Shown piece after piece: positions 1 through 7,201 of a stretch of 40,635 nt of DNA (position 1 is the stretch's first letter; every line of letters begins with the position of its first letter). The translations under genes were made by a program, and so were the position numbers. Source of the DNA: DAOUTW01 sp964523575 (GTDB taxonomy: Bacteria; Zixibacteria; MSB-5A5; GN15; JAAZOE01). The notes under the pieces were generated by a model. It saw only the letters and a list, made by a program, of their open reading frames with translations. It was not told the DNA's origin and did no database searches. The stretch covers positions 1 to 40,635 of the forward strand of contig CAZGAV010000028.1 of the NCBI GenBank assembly GCA_964523575.1, given 5' to 3'.

Positions 1-28
1 ATGGTCTTTGCTCGTCATTTAGACCCCA

Positions 29-727
29 CTATTGGATCTTATTAGATTTTTCAAGATTGTGCCGCGCACAGAGTATTCTAACATTATTAACGGTAATGCT
101 CGACCCACCCTTCGAATAGGGTAAATCATGATCAAAATGCAATTCATTGGTTGAGCCACAGATTACACATTGCCCTTTATCCCGAATCCATACTTCTTTC
201 TTTATCTGGCTCGGAATAATCCTCGAACGGGGCCGTAATTTGTTCTCTTTTAATTGATTGCCTACCAGATCAAATGCCGTTTCTTTGAGTGTAAATATAA
301 ATACGCGACGGCCAGATTCGATTTTCTCATAGCGATAATCAATTAATTCAAAAAAACCCTTTTCTGACCATACACCATCAATCAACTTCTCATATACTCG
401 CACGACTTCTGCACCCCTACTACCGCTTTTGTATTCGTCAATCGCTTTGGCAAAATATCCATTTTGTGTTAATTTCCCGTTCTTTGTCTTTCGCGCCTGA
501 TCAACCAATTTAGGGTTCTCAATATCTTTGCTTTTCGGGATATCGTGGCCCTCATACTCAATGCTCAAGTCATCGTCAAGAATTTTATCATTATATGGGG
601 CGTTTTTTCTCTGTGACATCAATATTATTGAATAATGCGGATTCATTCTATAGTTCATACCCCTTTGGAGGGTCTGGATATTTTCATTATCGCACATTTC
701 CCTATATGAGATGATCTGATCTTTCAT
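29..727 (-). CDS. HNH endonuclease with probable SRA-like N-terminal domain
   Basis: A 232-residue protein with a C-terminal HNH nuclease domain (about residues 171-232). The zinc knuckle is visible as C187-x2-C190 and C220-x2-H223, and the nuclease core as D199-H200 followed by a Gly-Gly turn and N214/N215. Residues ~35-150 contain YEGHD, LTQNG, VVRVYEK and a Phe-rich strand, spaced like SRA/YDG-type modified-base readers. That makes it a candidate modification-dependent (type IV-like) restriction enzyme. The SRA assignment is by eye and uncertain; the HNH call is firm. The ATG is preceded by AAAGG at 7 nt. The gene is visibly AT-richer than all its neighbours and lies downstream of a tRNA 3' end, which suggests horizontal acquisition. 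No methylase, integrase or partner gene is in view; the window ends 28 bases beyond the stop. Confidence 0.85.
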   Translation of the reverse strand: MKDQIISYREMCDNENIQTLQRGMNYRMNPHYSIILMSQRKNAPYNDKILDDDLSIEYEGHDIPKSKDIENPKLVDQARKTKNGKLTQNGYFAKAIDEYKSGSRGAEVVRVYEKLIDGVWSEKGFFELIDYRYEKIESGRRVFIFTLKETAFDLVGNQLKENKLRPRSRIIPSQIKKEVWIRDKGQCVICGSTNELHFDHDLPYSKGGSSITVNNVRILCARHNLEKSNKIQ

Positions 728-751
728 AATGATACCTTTCAGTGAAGTACA

Positions 752-784
752 TTCTTAAAATAAGAATAGCTCATATGAATATGA
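752..784. promoter_or_regulatory. Two operator-like palindromes over the HNH promoter
   Basis: A perfect 6-3-6 palindrome, TTCTTA-AAA-TAAGAA (752-766), overlaps the proposed -10 box. A perfect 6-2-6 palindrome, TCATAT-GA-ATATGA (771-784), fills the -35/-10 spacer. This is where a repressor would bind. AT-rich DNA makes short palindromes easily, so the regulatory role is inference. Confidence 0.3.
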
Positions 785-790
785 AATCAA
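763..790 (-). promoter_or_regulatory. Possible sigma70 promoter for the HNH gene
   Basis: On the minus strand TTGATT (790-785) and TATTCT (768-763) are separated by 16 bases, about 36 bases before the ATG. Each hexamer matches the consensus at four of six positions, so this is a moderate candidate in an AT-rich stretch where chance matches are common. Confidence 0.4.
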
Positions 791-826
791 GATAAATATG
801 ACTTCTGACAATTCGAAACGAGGTGC

Positions 827-859
827 CCCACAGCTCTGCTGTGGGAAATTTATTTTCCC
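827..859. repeat. Intergenic hairpin with flanking hairpin
   Basis: Bases 827-845 form a perfect 8-bp stem (CCCACAGC / GCTGTGGG) with a TCT loop. An overlapping 6-bp stem, GGGAAA / TTTCCC (843-859), would be mutually exclusive with it. The 5' flank GGTGCC (822-827, sharing the first C of the stem) matches the flank of the hairpin at 40561-40582, so the two look like members of one dispersed family. It is not followed by a convincing T tract on either strand. Confidence 0.5.
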
Positions 860-900
860 TGATGTTAATGCCCGATGCCTGCTCGACCATTCATTCAATC

Positions 901-973
901 TACCCCCGGCAGGAATCGAACCTGCGACCAATGGTTTAGGAAACCACTGCTCTATCCCCTGAGCTACGGGGGC
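901..973 (-). tRNA. tRNA-Arg(CCT)
   Basis: A complete cloverleaf of 73 nt. The acceptor stem GCCCCCG (973-967) pairs with CGGGGGT, followed by discriminator A at 901. The anticodon stem GTGGT/ACCAT encloses the loop TTCCTAA, giving anticodon CCT at 940-938, which reads AGG. The T arm is GCAGG-TTCGATT-CCTGC. The 3' CCA is not encoded, so a CCA-adding enzyme is required. It has its own promoter-like sequence immediately upstream. Confidence 0.96.
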
Positions 974-984
974 AAATCAAATTA

Positions 985-1013
985 ATAATAAGGCACGCCG
1001 ACAATAAACTCAA
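985..1013 (-). promoter_or_regulatory. Probable promoter of tRNA-Arg
   Basis: TTGAGT (1013-1008) and TATTAT (990-985) are spaced by exactly 17 bases on the minus strand. The expected start of transcription falls about 5 nt before the mature tRNA 5' end at 973. The rest of the gap up to apt (1014-1092) is C-rich on the plus strand and shows no gene or clear terminator. Confidence 0.6.
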
Positions 1014-1092
1014 GCGGAAAAGATGATACCAAACTAATCCAAACCAAACCGAACCGCCCCCTCCCCCGCACTCGACCGAAAAACCCGCCCCC

Positions 1093-1617
1093 CTACTCGC
1101 TCTCGTAATCGACCAGAGCCATCAAATCGTACTGGCCGAAACGAGCTCGGCCATTGAGAAACGACAACTCTATAACGACACCGATGGCAGCTACCTGAGC
1201 CCCGAGCTTTTCGACCATCTTGCACGAGGCTTCCAATGTCCCGCCGGTCGCCAGTAAATCATCGATTACCGCCACCTTATCCCCCTTTTTCACTGCATCA
1301 ACATGCATCTCAAGGGTATCAGTGCCGTATTCCAAAGCGTACGATTCGCTGACGGTCTCAAATGGTAGTTTGCCCTTCTTGCGAACGACAGTCAGCGGCA
1401 GGTTCATCCGGTCGGCCAGCGCTCCCCCGAATAGAAAACCGCGCGAATCGATAGCCGCAATCCGGGTGACGCCTTTGGATTTGAAATATTTTTCGAACTG
1501 ATCCAGCGCTTCCTTGAAGGCTTCGGGATCGGCCAGCAGAGTCGTAATATCGCGAAAGACAATCCCCGGCTTGGGAAAATCGGGGATCGAACGGATGGTA
1601 TCTTTCAAATTTTTCAT
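1093..1617 (-). CDS. apt: Adenine phosphoribosyltransferase
   Basis: A 174-residue cytoplasmic enzyme of purine salvage that converts adenine and PRPP to AMP and diphosphate. The PRPP-binding motif VAVIDDLLATGGT is at residues 115-127. The N-terminus (IPDFPKPGIVFRDITTLL) and the ASRG-like DSRGFLFG segment (57-64) are typical of Apt. The length matches the usual 170-180 residues. GAGG precedes the ATG by 5 nt. The gene starts 7 nt after the acylphosphatase stop, so the two are probably cotranscribed with the LOG-like gene before them. No product link between the three is evident. Confidence 0.96.
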   Translation of the reverse strand: MKNLKDTIRSIPDFPKPGIVFRDITTLLADPEAFKEALDQFEKYFKSKGVTRIAAIDSRGFLFGGALADRMNLPLTVVRKKGKLPFETVSESYALEYGTDTLEMHVDAVKKGDKVAVIDDLLATGGTLEASCKMVEKLGAQVAAIGVVIELSFLNGRARFGQYDLMALVDYESE

Positions 1618-1624
1618 CTTGGCC

Positions 1625-1900
1625 TCAATATATTCTAAAACTCGTGAATGGTTCGTCCGGTTCGAATTCCTCTAAACTCACGTTCGACACCGAAGCGTAC
1701 GACGGCCCCACCCGGGCTGATTTCACCAACTCGTCAATCAAACCTTTTTCGCCGACGGCGATTATTTCCACCTGACCGCTGGGAAGATTGCGAACCTGGC
1801 CGTTCAGGCCCAGTGAATTTGCCTGGCGATAAATATAGTACCGGAATCCGACCCCCTGAACCAGACCGCTGACGATAATTCTAACCGCGGTTCCGGGCAT
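1625..1900 (-). CDS. acyP: Acylphosphatase
   Basis: A 91-residue small alpha/beta protein that hydrolyses carboxyl-phosphate bonds such as acetyl phosphate. Both catalytic residues are visible: Arg20 in VQGVGFR and Asn38 in QVRNLPSG. Full length matches the ~90-residue family. Its start overlaps the end of the preceding gene by 20 bases, which suggests translational coupling. Its physiological substrate in bacteria is generally unclear. Confidence 0.95.
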   Translation of the reverse strand: MPGTAVRIIVSGLVQGVGFRYYIYRQANSLGLNGQVRNLPSGQVEIIAVGEKGLIDELVKSARVGPSYASVSNVSLEEFEPDEPFTSFRIY

Positions 1901-2363
1901 GGCGCGCCAACTCGGCCGCCTTCCTGACGGCCTCGATCGGATCGTTAATGGTGATGACTTCGGGGAGCATGTCCCATTGGACGAGGGAAATCAGCGGTTT
2001 GCCGAGCTTGAGGCTGAAGGCCATCTCGGATATGGTGCCGTATTTGCCGTGCAATGACACCACGGCGTCGGCGCTTTGAACCACCAGGACATTGCGGGCT
2101 TCACCCAGACCGCTGGGAATGACAATATCGCAAAAGGGATTGGCTTCGGACCGGTCGCGGCCGGGGATGATGCCGATCGTCGTGCCGCCGGCTTCTCGAG
2201 CGCCCTGAGCCGCCGCCGCCATGACCCCCTTCAATCCGCCGCAGACGAGGATGGCCTGTTCATCGGCAATCGCCCGCCCCACAGCGTAGGCTTGATCTTT
2301 GAGTTTTTTGGCGCATTTCCCAGCCCCGATTACGGCGATGCAAATTCGGTCGTCACCTGCCAT
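1881..2363 (-). CDS. TIGR00725-type Rossmann protein (LOG/DprA-like fold)
   Basis: A 160-residue Rossmann-like protein. It has a glycine-rich first strand and loop (AVIGAGKC), a central CGGLKGVM segment and an HGKYGTISE segment at the position of the PGGxGTxxE nucleotide-binding motif of LOG (lysine decarboxylase-like) proteins. It resembles the TIGR00725 family, whose function is not established; cytokinin-type phosphoribohydrolase activity should not be assumed because the PGG is not conserved. I chose the ATG at 2363 because GAGGG lies 5 nt before it. The in-frame ATG at 2375 has no such site. The 3' end overlaps acyP by 20 bases. Confidence 0.75.
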   Translation of the reverse strand: MAGDDRICIAVIGAGKCAKKLKDQAYAVGRAIADEQAILVCGGLKGVMAAAAQGAREAGGTTIGIIPGRDRSEANPFCDIVIPSGLGEARNVLVVQSADAVVSLHGKYGTISEMAFSLKLGKPLISLVQWDMLPEVITINDPIEAVRKAAELARHARNRG

Positions 2364-2433
2364 GATATCCCTCATAAAATCAAAGCCCCGATATTGTATT
2401 ACCCCTGCCTATGTCATCCGGTGATTATAAAAA

Positions 2434-2507
2434 TCGGGGCGACTGGATTTGAACCAGCGACTTCTTAGTCCCGAACCAAGCGCGCTACCAAACTGCGCTA
2501 CGCCCCG
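2434..2507 (-). tRNA. tRNA-Pro(CGG)
   Basis: A 74-nt cloverleaf. The acceptor CGGGGCG (2507-2501) pairs with CGCCCCG, followed by discriminator A at 2434. The anticodon stem CTTGG/CTAAG encloses the loop TTCGGGA, giving anticodon CGG, which reads CCG. The T arm is CTGG-TTCAAAT-CCAG. C at position 1 and A73 fit proline tRNAs. CCA is not encoded. It shares its acceptor stem with the second proline tRNA at 4045-4119. Confidence 0.95.
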
Positions 2508-2520
2508 ATTAGAGAATCTC

Positions 2521-2548
2521 AAAATATGGTAAATATCCCATTTGTCAA
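2521..2548 (-). promoter_or_regulatory. Probable promoter of tRNA-Pro(CGG)
   Basis: A perfect -35 box TTGACA (2548-2543) and TATTTT (2526-2521) are separated by 16 bases. They lie between the surE stop and the tRNA, with the expected start ~7 nt before the mature 5' end. The -10 box matches at four positions. This promoter could also drive the LOG-like gene, acyP and apt. Confidence 0.6.
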
Positions 2549-2557
2549 GCTCAGATT

Positions 2558-3310
2558 TCACCGCGGCAGACGAAAATCGCCGGCCCGCAGTTTCTCCAGA
2601 ACGGCGCTGTCGGTAAAATGCATATGAATCGGGGTAATCGACACCAATCCCGCCCGGATGGCGTGAATATCCGACCCCCGAATGTTCTTCCAGACGGGAC
2701 TGCCGGCGATCCAGTAATATTCCAGCCCCCGCGGATCGGTGTTGGCGACGATAATGTCGTCATACTGGCGCGTCCCCAGACAGGTGAATTCATGCCGATT
2801 GAAACCGCCCCTGACCTTGCCCGGCAAATTGACATTGAGGATCGTCGAAGGATCGATATTCAGGCGCGGATAAAGTTTGATCAAACGCCGGACAAACCGG
2901 GCGCCGGCTTTGAAATCGGCCCCCACCGAATCGACCATCGATACCGCAATCGACGGGATACCCAGTTGAGCCCCCTCGATGGCGGCCGCGACGGTGCCTG
3001 AGTACATGATATCCTCACCCATGTTGGCCCCGTGATTGATCCCCGAAACGACCATATCCGGCTTTTTATGATCGAGGATTTTGAGAATCGCCAGCAAAAC
3101 CGAATCGGTCGGCGTCCCGTCGCAGGAATAATAATCGGACGCATGCTTATGTATCCGAAGCGGCCGGGACAGCGTTAGCGAATGGCTGGTGGCCGACTGC
3201 TCCCGGTCCGGCGCAAGTACAAGCACTTTGTGATTCCGGCTCAGTTCCTTGTAGAGGATATTGATGCCGTCGGCCTGGACGCCGTCATCGTTGGTAATCA
3301 GAATTTTCAT
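2558..3310 (-). CDS. surE: 5'/3'-nucleotidase SurE
   Basis: A 250-residue survival protein E, a metal-dependent phosphatase acting on nucleoside monophosphates. It opens with the family signature ILITNDDG carrying the metal ligands D8 and D9. S39 sits in DREQSATS, and N92 in VSGINHGAN completes the metal site. Length is typical (~250). It is the last protein gene of the run plsY-gpsA-merR-glycosyltransferase-surE and is followed by a new tRNA promoter. Confidence 0.97.
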   Translation of the reverse strand: MKILITNDDGVQADGINILYKELSRNHKVLVLAPDREQSATSHSLTLSRPLRIHKHASDYYSCDGTPTDSVLLAILKILDHKKPDMVVSGINHGANMGEDIMYSGTVAAAIEGAQLGIPSIAVSMVDSVGADFKAGARFVRRLIKLYPRLNIDPSTILNVNLPGKVRGGFNRHEFTCLGTRQYDDIIVANTDPRGLEYYWIAGSPVWKNIRGSDIHAIRAGLVSITPIHMHFTDSAVLEKLRAGDFRLPR

Positions 3311-3352
3311 TTTCAGTTCATGTCTCGATTTACAGGGTTGCCTCGGCGAGGG

Positions 3353-4021
3353 TCAGAACCACAGGCGTCTCCAGATCTGGCGGATAAAACGGGTCGTATC
3401 CTTGAAGGGATTGATAAACGACCGCGATCCCTCATAGATCGTCTCGATCGGCACTTCGGCCGCAGTGAATCCCAGATAGCCGGCCTGGAACAATATCTCA
3501 CTCTCGGTATCATACCTTTCGCTCGTCAGCTGCAGGCGGCGCAGGACCTCGGTCTTTATCAGCCGATAACCCGACTGCGAATCGCGCACCCGGGTGCCGC
3601 CAAAGATAGAAATTATAACCGATGTCAGGTTATTAGTCAAGAGGCGATGCCAGGGCATCAATTTCATGTCTATCGCCCGGGTCCCGATCAGGATATCGGC
3701 CCGGTCGTAATTTTCGCAGAAATCCGGCAGATGTTCCGGCTTATGCTGGAGATCGGCGTCGATGGTAATGCAGGCGCCGTAGCCATGATCGATGGCATAT
3801 TCGAACCCGGCCTTCAGAGCCGCCCCCTTGCCCCGGTTGCTCTCGAAGGAAATGACCGGTCCGCCGACATGCTCAAGAGCCGCCGCCGTCTCGTCGGTGG
3901 AACCGTCGTTGACAAACAGTATTTGCCGGGACGGAAAATAGGCCGTCAGTTTTTCCACCAGCCGGGGAATATGTTCGGCGGCGTTGTAGGCCGGGACGAT
4001 GATCAGGATTTGGGGATTCAT
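3353..4021 (-). CDS. Family 2 glycosyltransferase, dolichyl-phosphate mannosyltransferase-like
   Basis: A 222-residue GT-A fold enzyme that probably transfers a sugar from a nucleotide donor to a polyprenyl phosphate or similar acceptor. The motifs are VPAYNA (9-14), NDGSTDE (38-44, donor-binding Asp39), the DAD metal motif (88-90) followed by LQH, and RDSQSGYR (146-153). There is no C-terminal membrane segment, so it resembles soluble DPM1-type enzymes. I chose the ATG at 4021: the longer reading frame starting at 4081 would run through the tRNA-Pro gene. No strong Shine-Dalgarno is visible. The exact donor and acceptor cannot be told from sequence. Confidence 0.85.
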   Translation of the reverse strand: MNPQILIIVPAYNAAEHIPRLVEKLTAYFPSRQILFVNDGSTDETAAALEHVGGPVISFESNRGKGAALKAGFEYAIDHGYGACITIDADLQHKPEHLPDFCENYDRADILIGTRAIDMKLMPWHRLLTNNLTSVIISIFGGTRVRDSQSGYRLIKTEVLRRLQLTSERYDTESEILFQAGYLGFTAAEVPIETIYEGSRSFINPFKDTTRFIRQIWRRLWF

Positions 4022-4044
4022 GATTTTTCGGAATCGAATAATGG

Positions 4045-4119
4045 TCGGGGCGAGCCGATTTGAACGGCCGACCTCTCGCACCCCAAGCGAGTGCGCTAAC
4101 CAGTCTGCGCCACGCCCCG
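4045..4119 (-). tRNA. tRNA-Pro(GGG)
   Basis: A 75-nt cloverleaf. The acceptor CGGGGCG (4119-4113) pairs with CGCCCCG, followed by discriminator A at 4045. The perfect anticodon stem CTCGC/GCGAG encloses the loop TTGGGGT, giving anticodon GGG, which reads CCC/CCU. The T arm is GCCG-TTCAAAT-CGGC. CCA is not encoded. It is wedged between the MerR-type gene and the glycosyltransferase, 26 nt after the former's stop, so it is probably cut from the operon transcript. Only a weak promoter-like sequence precedes it. Confidence 0.95.
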
Positions 4120-4145
4120 ACAGGCTCTCTAAGATGGCAAAAATT

Positions 4146-4523
4146 CTAAAAAAGGCAAGGGAAAATTTTGAGAATGTCCTCCAGCTCCTTTTTTATCTCG
4201 CCGAGAATCGTGTTCGATTTGGCCTTCAGGACCAGTTCCTTCTTTTCCCCTTTCTTCTCCATCTGATTCAGCCTCTTGCGGGCCCCGGCGATGGTATAAT
4301 TTTCTTCATAAAGCAGGTGCTTGATCTGGTTGACCAGCTCGATGTCGCGTTTCTGATAATGCCGATTCCCCCCCTTGTTCTTTTTGGGACGCAGCATCGG
4401 AAACTCTTTTTCCCAGAAGCGGAGGACATAGGCCTCAAGACTGGTGATTCGGGCCACTTCGCTGATGGAGTAATAGAGTTTTTCATCGGCAACGGTTTTT
4501 GACCTGGCCATATCTGTCTCCAT
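4146..4523 (-). CDS. MerR-type transcriptional regulator
   Basis: A 125-residue protein with an N-terminal MerR winged helix-turn-helix (about residues 17-85): YYSISEVARI is the recognition-helix region and RFWEKEFPMLRP leads into the wing, followed by GNRHYQKRDIELVNQIKHLL. A Lys/Glu-rich helix follows that could form the antiparallel dimerisation coil. The protein ends after it, with no effector domain and no metal-binding cysteine cluster; the only C-terminal cysteine is in FPCLF. It therefore resembles the short MerR_1 proteins often found in housekeeping operons, target unknown. ATGs at codons 1 and 5 are both possible. It lies 22 nt after gpsA. Confidence 0.85.
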   Translation of the reverse strand: METDMARSKTVADEKLYYSISEVARITSLEAYVLRFWEKEFPMLRPKKNKGGNRHYQKRDIELVNQIKHLLYEENYTIAGARKRLNQMEKKGEKKELVLKAKSNTILGEIKKELEDILKIFPCLF

Positions 4524-4545
4524 ATATAAAAAGAACCCTGATTAT

Positions 4546-5556
4546 CTATTGCCAGACTTCGGCCTTGAGAGGCCGGGTCATGAGATTGGTGACCGCCTCG
4601 CGGGGCGCGAGGTTTTCGAACAGAACCGCATAGACGGCCTCGGTGATCGGCATTTCGATATTGTGCTTATGAGCCAGCGCTCGAGCCGACCGGCAGGTGG
4701 TGACGCCCTCGGCCACCATGACCATTCCGGCCAGAACTTCATCGAGCGTCTTGCCCCGTCCGATATTGAAACCGACATACTGGTTCCGCGAATGCTCCGA
4801 AATACAGGTCGTGATCAAATCGCCCATCCCCGACAACCCGGCCAATGTTTCCGGATCGGCCCCCAATGTAATCGCCAGTCGGTTGATTTCCACCAGACCC
4901 CGCGTTATAAGAGCGCCCTGAGTATTGTCGCCGAAACCGAGTCCGTGGGCGATTCCGGCGCCGATAGCGATAATATTTTTTAGAGCTCCGCCCAGCTCGA
5001 CGCCGACCAGATCGGGACTGCGATAAACCCTGAAAGTGGCGTTACTATACAACTCCTGCGCCCGGGCGCATTTCTTTTCCTCGCCGGCGACGACCACCGA
5101 TGTCGGCAAATGCCGGGCTACTTCCTCGGCATGGGACGGCCCCGACAACGAAATCACGGCCGCCGGATCGATCCCTTGCCATTCCTGAATAATAATTTCC
5201 GAAACCCGCCTCAACGAGTTTTCCTCGATACCCTTGGCCAGATTAACCATCAATTGAGGACGGTCGGAATCGAAAGCCGCCAACTGGCGGCAGACGCCGG
5301 CCACTTTCTGGGTCGGGATGGCGCAGATGACAATCTCGGCCCGGCTTAGAGCCTCGCCCAGATTGCCGGTCAAATCGATGGCATCGTCGATATGGATACC
5401 GGGGAGTTTCCCCGGATGTTCGCGCTTTTTTTGCAATAGGGCCAGTTCGCCGGGATCGAACTCCCACATCGTCACCGCCGCGCCGTTTTCCGTCAGAAGA
5501 TTGGCGTTGGCGATCCCCCACGATCCCGCGCCCAATATAGTCACCCGGTCGCTCAT
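4546..5556 (-). CDS. gpsA: Glycerol-3-phosphate dehydrogenase [NAD(P)+]
   Basis: A 336-residue cytoplasmic enzyme reducing dihydroxyacetone phosphate to sn-glycerol 3-phosphate, the backbone for phospholipids. The dinucleotide motif GAGSWG is at residues 9-14. The C-terminal domain carries ELGGALKN with the catalytic lysine, and the substrate-loop GLSGMGDL. I set the start at 5556 because this ATG overlaps the plsY stop as ATGA, a classic coupled junction. The upstream in-frame codon at 5574 would lie inside plsY. Coupling to plsY puts two consecutive steps of phospholipid synthesis side by side. Confidence 0.97.
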   Translation of the reverse strand: MSDRVTILGAGSWGIANANLLTENGAAVTMWEFDPGELALLQKKREHPGKLPGIHIDDAIDLTGNLGEALSRAEIVICAIPTQKVAGVCRQLAAFDSDRPQLMVNLAKGIEENSLRRVSEIIIQEWQGIDPAAVISLSGPSHAEEVARHLPTSVVVAGEEKKCARAQELYSNATFRVYRSPDLVGVELGGALKNIIAIGAGIAHGLGFGDNTQGALITRGLVEINRLAITLGADPETLAGLSGMGDLITTCISEHSRNQYVGFNIGRGKTLDEVLAGMVMVAEGVTTCRSARALAHKHNIEMPITEAVYAVLFENLAPREAVTNLMTRPLKAEVWQ

Positions 5557-6188
5557 GCCGACGCCTTTCGCCAATGAAAATGGTTTTCGGTGCCGTGAAT
5601 CAGCCGCCCGATATTCTGACGATGAGTTATCAGGATCAGAAACGCCAGCAGGCTGACGGCGCCGAGGTACCAGTTATCCACCGGCCGATGCCAAACCAGT
5701 CGTTCACCCCAGGAAACCACCGCCAGCGCCAGAGCGCCGAGAATCGAACCCAGGGAAATATACCTGAAAATCAGGACCGTCAAAAGGAACACGACGAATG
5801 CGATCAGCGTCTCCCACGGCATCAGGGTGACAAAAACCCCGAGGGCGGTGTTGACGCCTTTCCCCCCCTTGAAGCGAAGAAAAGGCGAGAAGGTATGCCC
5901 CAGAACCGCCGCGAATCCGCAGGCCAGTGCCGAAGCCGCAGCCGACAATGGCCAGCCGGCATTATAGAACACCAGCGCCAGCCAGACGGCCGCAACGCCT
6001 TTGCCGATATCGCCGATGAAGACAAATAATGCCGCGCCCGGACCGGCCACCCGCCAGACATTGGTGGCCCCGATATTGCCGGAGCCTTTCCGGCGGATAT
6101 CCCCCTGCCCGGCCAGATACCCGGCCAGCAGGCCGAAAGGAATCCCTCCCAGCAAAAAAGCGATCAATAGAAAAATATAAAACATCAT
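5553..6188 (-). CDS. plsY: Glycerol-3-phosphate acyltransferase PlsY
   Basis: An integral membrane enzyme of ~211 residues that transfers an acyl group from acyl-phosphate to glycerol 3-phosphate, giving lysophosphatidate. The family motifs are visible: GSGNIGATNVWR near the N-terminus, the glycine-rich GHTFSPFLRFKGGKGVNT in the middle, and a C-terminal THRQNIGRL. Several hydrophobic helices alternate with these loops. ATG at 6188 or 6185 is the likely start; the codon at 6191 is TTG and no clear Shine-Dalgarno decides. Its stop overlaps the gpsA start, whose enzyme supplies its substrate. Confidence 0.96.
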   Translation of the reverse strand: MMFYIFLLIAFLLGGIPFGLLAGYLAGQGDIRRKGSGNIGATNVWRVAGPGAALFVFIGDIGKGVAAVWLALVFYNAGWPLSAAASALACGFAAVLGHTFSPFLRFKGGKGVNTALGVFVTLMPWETLIAFVVFLLTVLIFRYISLGSILGALALAVVSWGERLVWHRPVDNWYLGAVSLLAFLILITHRQNIGRLIHGTENHFHWRKASA

Positions 6189-6213
6189 CAAATTTACTGC
6201 CCGGCCATCGGGC

Positions 6214-6510
6214 TTAAAGGCGCGCGTACAGAAACCATTTGCCTCCGTCCGGTTTCAAACCGCGATCATGATAAATTTCAAAGACAGCGCCGTCGGTCGT
6301 CTCGATCCGATAGAAATTCCGATGACGACGCATCCGCCAGCTCTTCCTCTTCGGAGCCCCGGCCGAAAAACCCCAGTCGGGCCAGGCCGCGATTATTTCT
6401 TCAATGAGATACTCGCGCCCTTTCCAGGTGAATGAGACCGGTTCGCCCGACTTCTCATCGCGGGCGACCGTAATCGGCTCCGAAATAAACTGCCCCGGAT
6501 TATCGTCCAT
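6214..6510 (-). CDS. DUF6504 family protein
   Basis: A 98-residue protein of unknown function. The opening ISEPITV, the central FTWKGREYLIEEI and the closing YYR/YHDRG...WFLY pattern match what I recall of the DUF6504 family. In that family a predicted beta-rich domain begins with ISEPI and ends in WFLYR-like residues. It has no signal peptide or membrane segment. It abuts the upstream membrane-protein gene as TAA-ATG and precedes plsY by 25 nt, so it is cotranscribed with lipid genes. No function should be inferred from that alone. Confidence 0.65.
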   Translation of the reverse strand: MDDNPGQFISEPITVARDEKSGEPVSFTWKGREYLIEEIIAAWPDWGFSAGAPKRKSWRMRRHRNFYRIETTDGAVFEIYHDRGLKPDGGKWFLYARL

Positions 6511-6933
6511 TTACACGCTGTCGGGAACCGCCTGCATCGAATCCGGCATCTCCTCCCCGGGCATCTCCTCCATCGGCGGCGGCGTCTGACCCAGGGCCTC
6601 CTGAATCGCGTGAAGCAATTGACGCGACTCGTCCACATTCAGCGTATTATCGGCCATGGCCGTCTGGAAAGTCGTGACCAGGTTCTGAATCTGTTCCGGT
6701 TTCAGCTGACCATCCTTGATCGCCACCTTCAAATCGGACATGATTTCATGCACCATATCCGGCGTATATTCTTCGGGAATATTGGCGATGATTTCCGTCT
6801 CCGTCTTGTCGATCAGCACCCCGACGCCCTTCTGCACCAGTCTGGGACCAAGGAAGATCAATCCCAAAATCAGGATTACAATCAGAACCACAACGACTAT
6901 AATCGCAATGGTACACCCTTTGGATAGCGCCAT
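6511..6933 (-). CDS. Small single-pass membrane protein of unknown function
   Basis: A 140-residue protein that I do not recognise. A strongly hydrophobic stretch at about residues 7-31 (Ile/Val/Leu-rich, ending LIFLGPRL) should anchor it in the membrane. A mostly helical acidic domain follows (about 40-115), and the tail is rich in Pro, Met and Glu (TPPPMEEMPGEEMPDS). With only a short N-terminus before the anchor, the bulk may face the periplasm, but orientation is not certain. GGGAGG precedes the ATG by 5 nt. It is the first gene of the operon leading to plsY and gpsA. Confidence 0.75.
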   Translation of the reverse strand: MALSKGCTIAIIVVVVLIVILILGLIFLGPRLVQKGVGVLIDKTETEIIANIPEEYTPDMVHEIMSDLKVAIKDGQLKPEQIQNLVTTFQTAMADNTLNVDESRQLLHAIQEALGQTPPPMEEMPGEEMPDSMQAVPDSV

Positions 6934-7052
6934 AAAAGCCTCCCTGCAATTAGAACCGCGGTTTGGACATTGAATGCATCCGAAAAGATTCGCCCCTGTA
7001 ACTTACAGCGGTCAAATCTATTCATCCGATATCTTGAATGTTTCGTTTAAAT

Positions 7053-7081
7053 AAGATAATAACACACAGTGCGGGGGGCAA
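7053..7081 (-). promoter_or_regulatory. Possible promoter of the membrane protein-plsY-gpsA operon
   Basis: TTGCCC (7081-7076) and TATCTT (7058-7053) are spaced by 17 bases, downstream of the rplQ terminator and ~120 bases before the first gene of the next operon. Both boxes are four-of-six matches. The leader 6934-7052 shows no other obvious feature. Confidence 0.4.
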
Positions 7082-7124
7082 CTCTTTTTTTGGAAAGACC
7101 GGCCCGAGCGCCCCAAAAGCAATG

Positions 7125-7156
7125 AAAAAAGACGGCCGCCATTTATGGCCGCCGTC
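7125..7156 (-). terminator. Intrinsic terminator after rplQ
   Basis: Read on the minus strand, an 11-bp GC-rich stem (GACGGCGGCCA / TGGCGGCCGTC with one internal G-G mismatch) with a TAAA loop spans 7156-7131 and is followed by six T (7130-7125). It stands 46 nt beyond the rplQ stop and closes the ribosomal protein array. Confidence 0.9.
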
Positions 7157-7201
7157 TTCGAAATTGAGATCAGCCCGATGGGAAAGGGATCCGCCCCGGC
7201 G

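Noticed and set aside
901..973. tRNA-Arg as an integration site for the HNH island
   Set aside because: No second copy of the tRNA 3' end and no integrase are seen in the window; the island may continue beyond the left edge, so this stays unproven.
4022..4081. N-terminal extension of the glycosyltransferase
   Set aside because: It would be translated from the 3' half of tRNA-Pro(GGG); the GT-A fold begins at the ATG at 4021.
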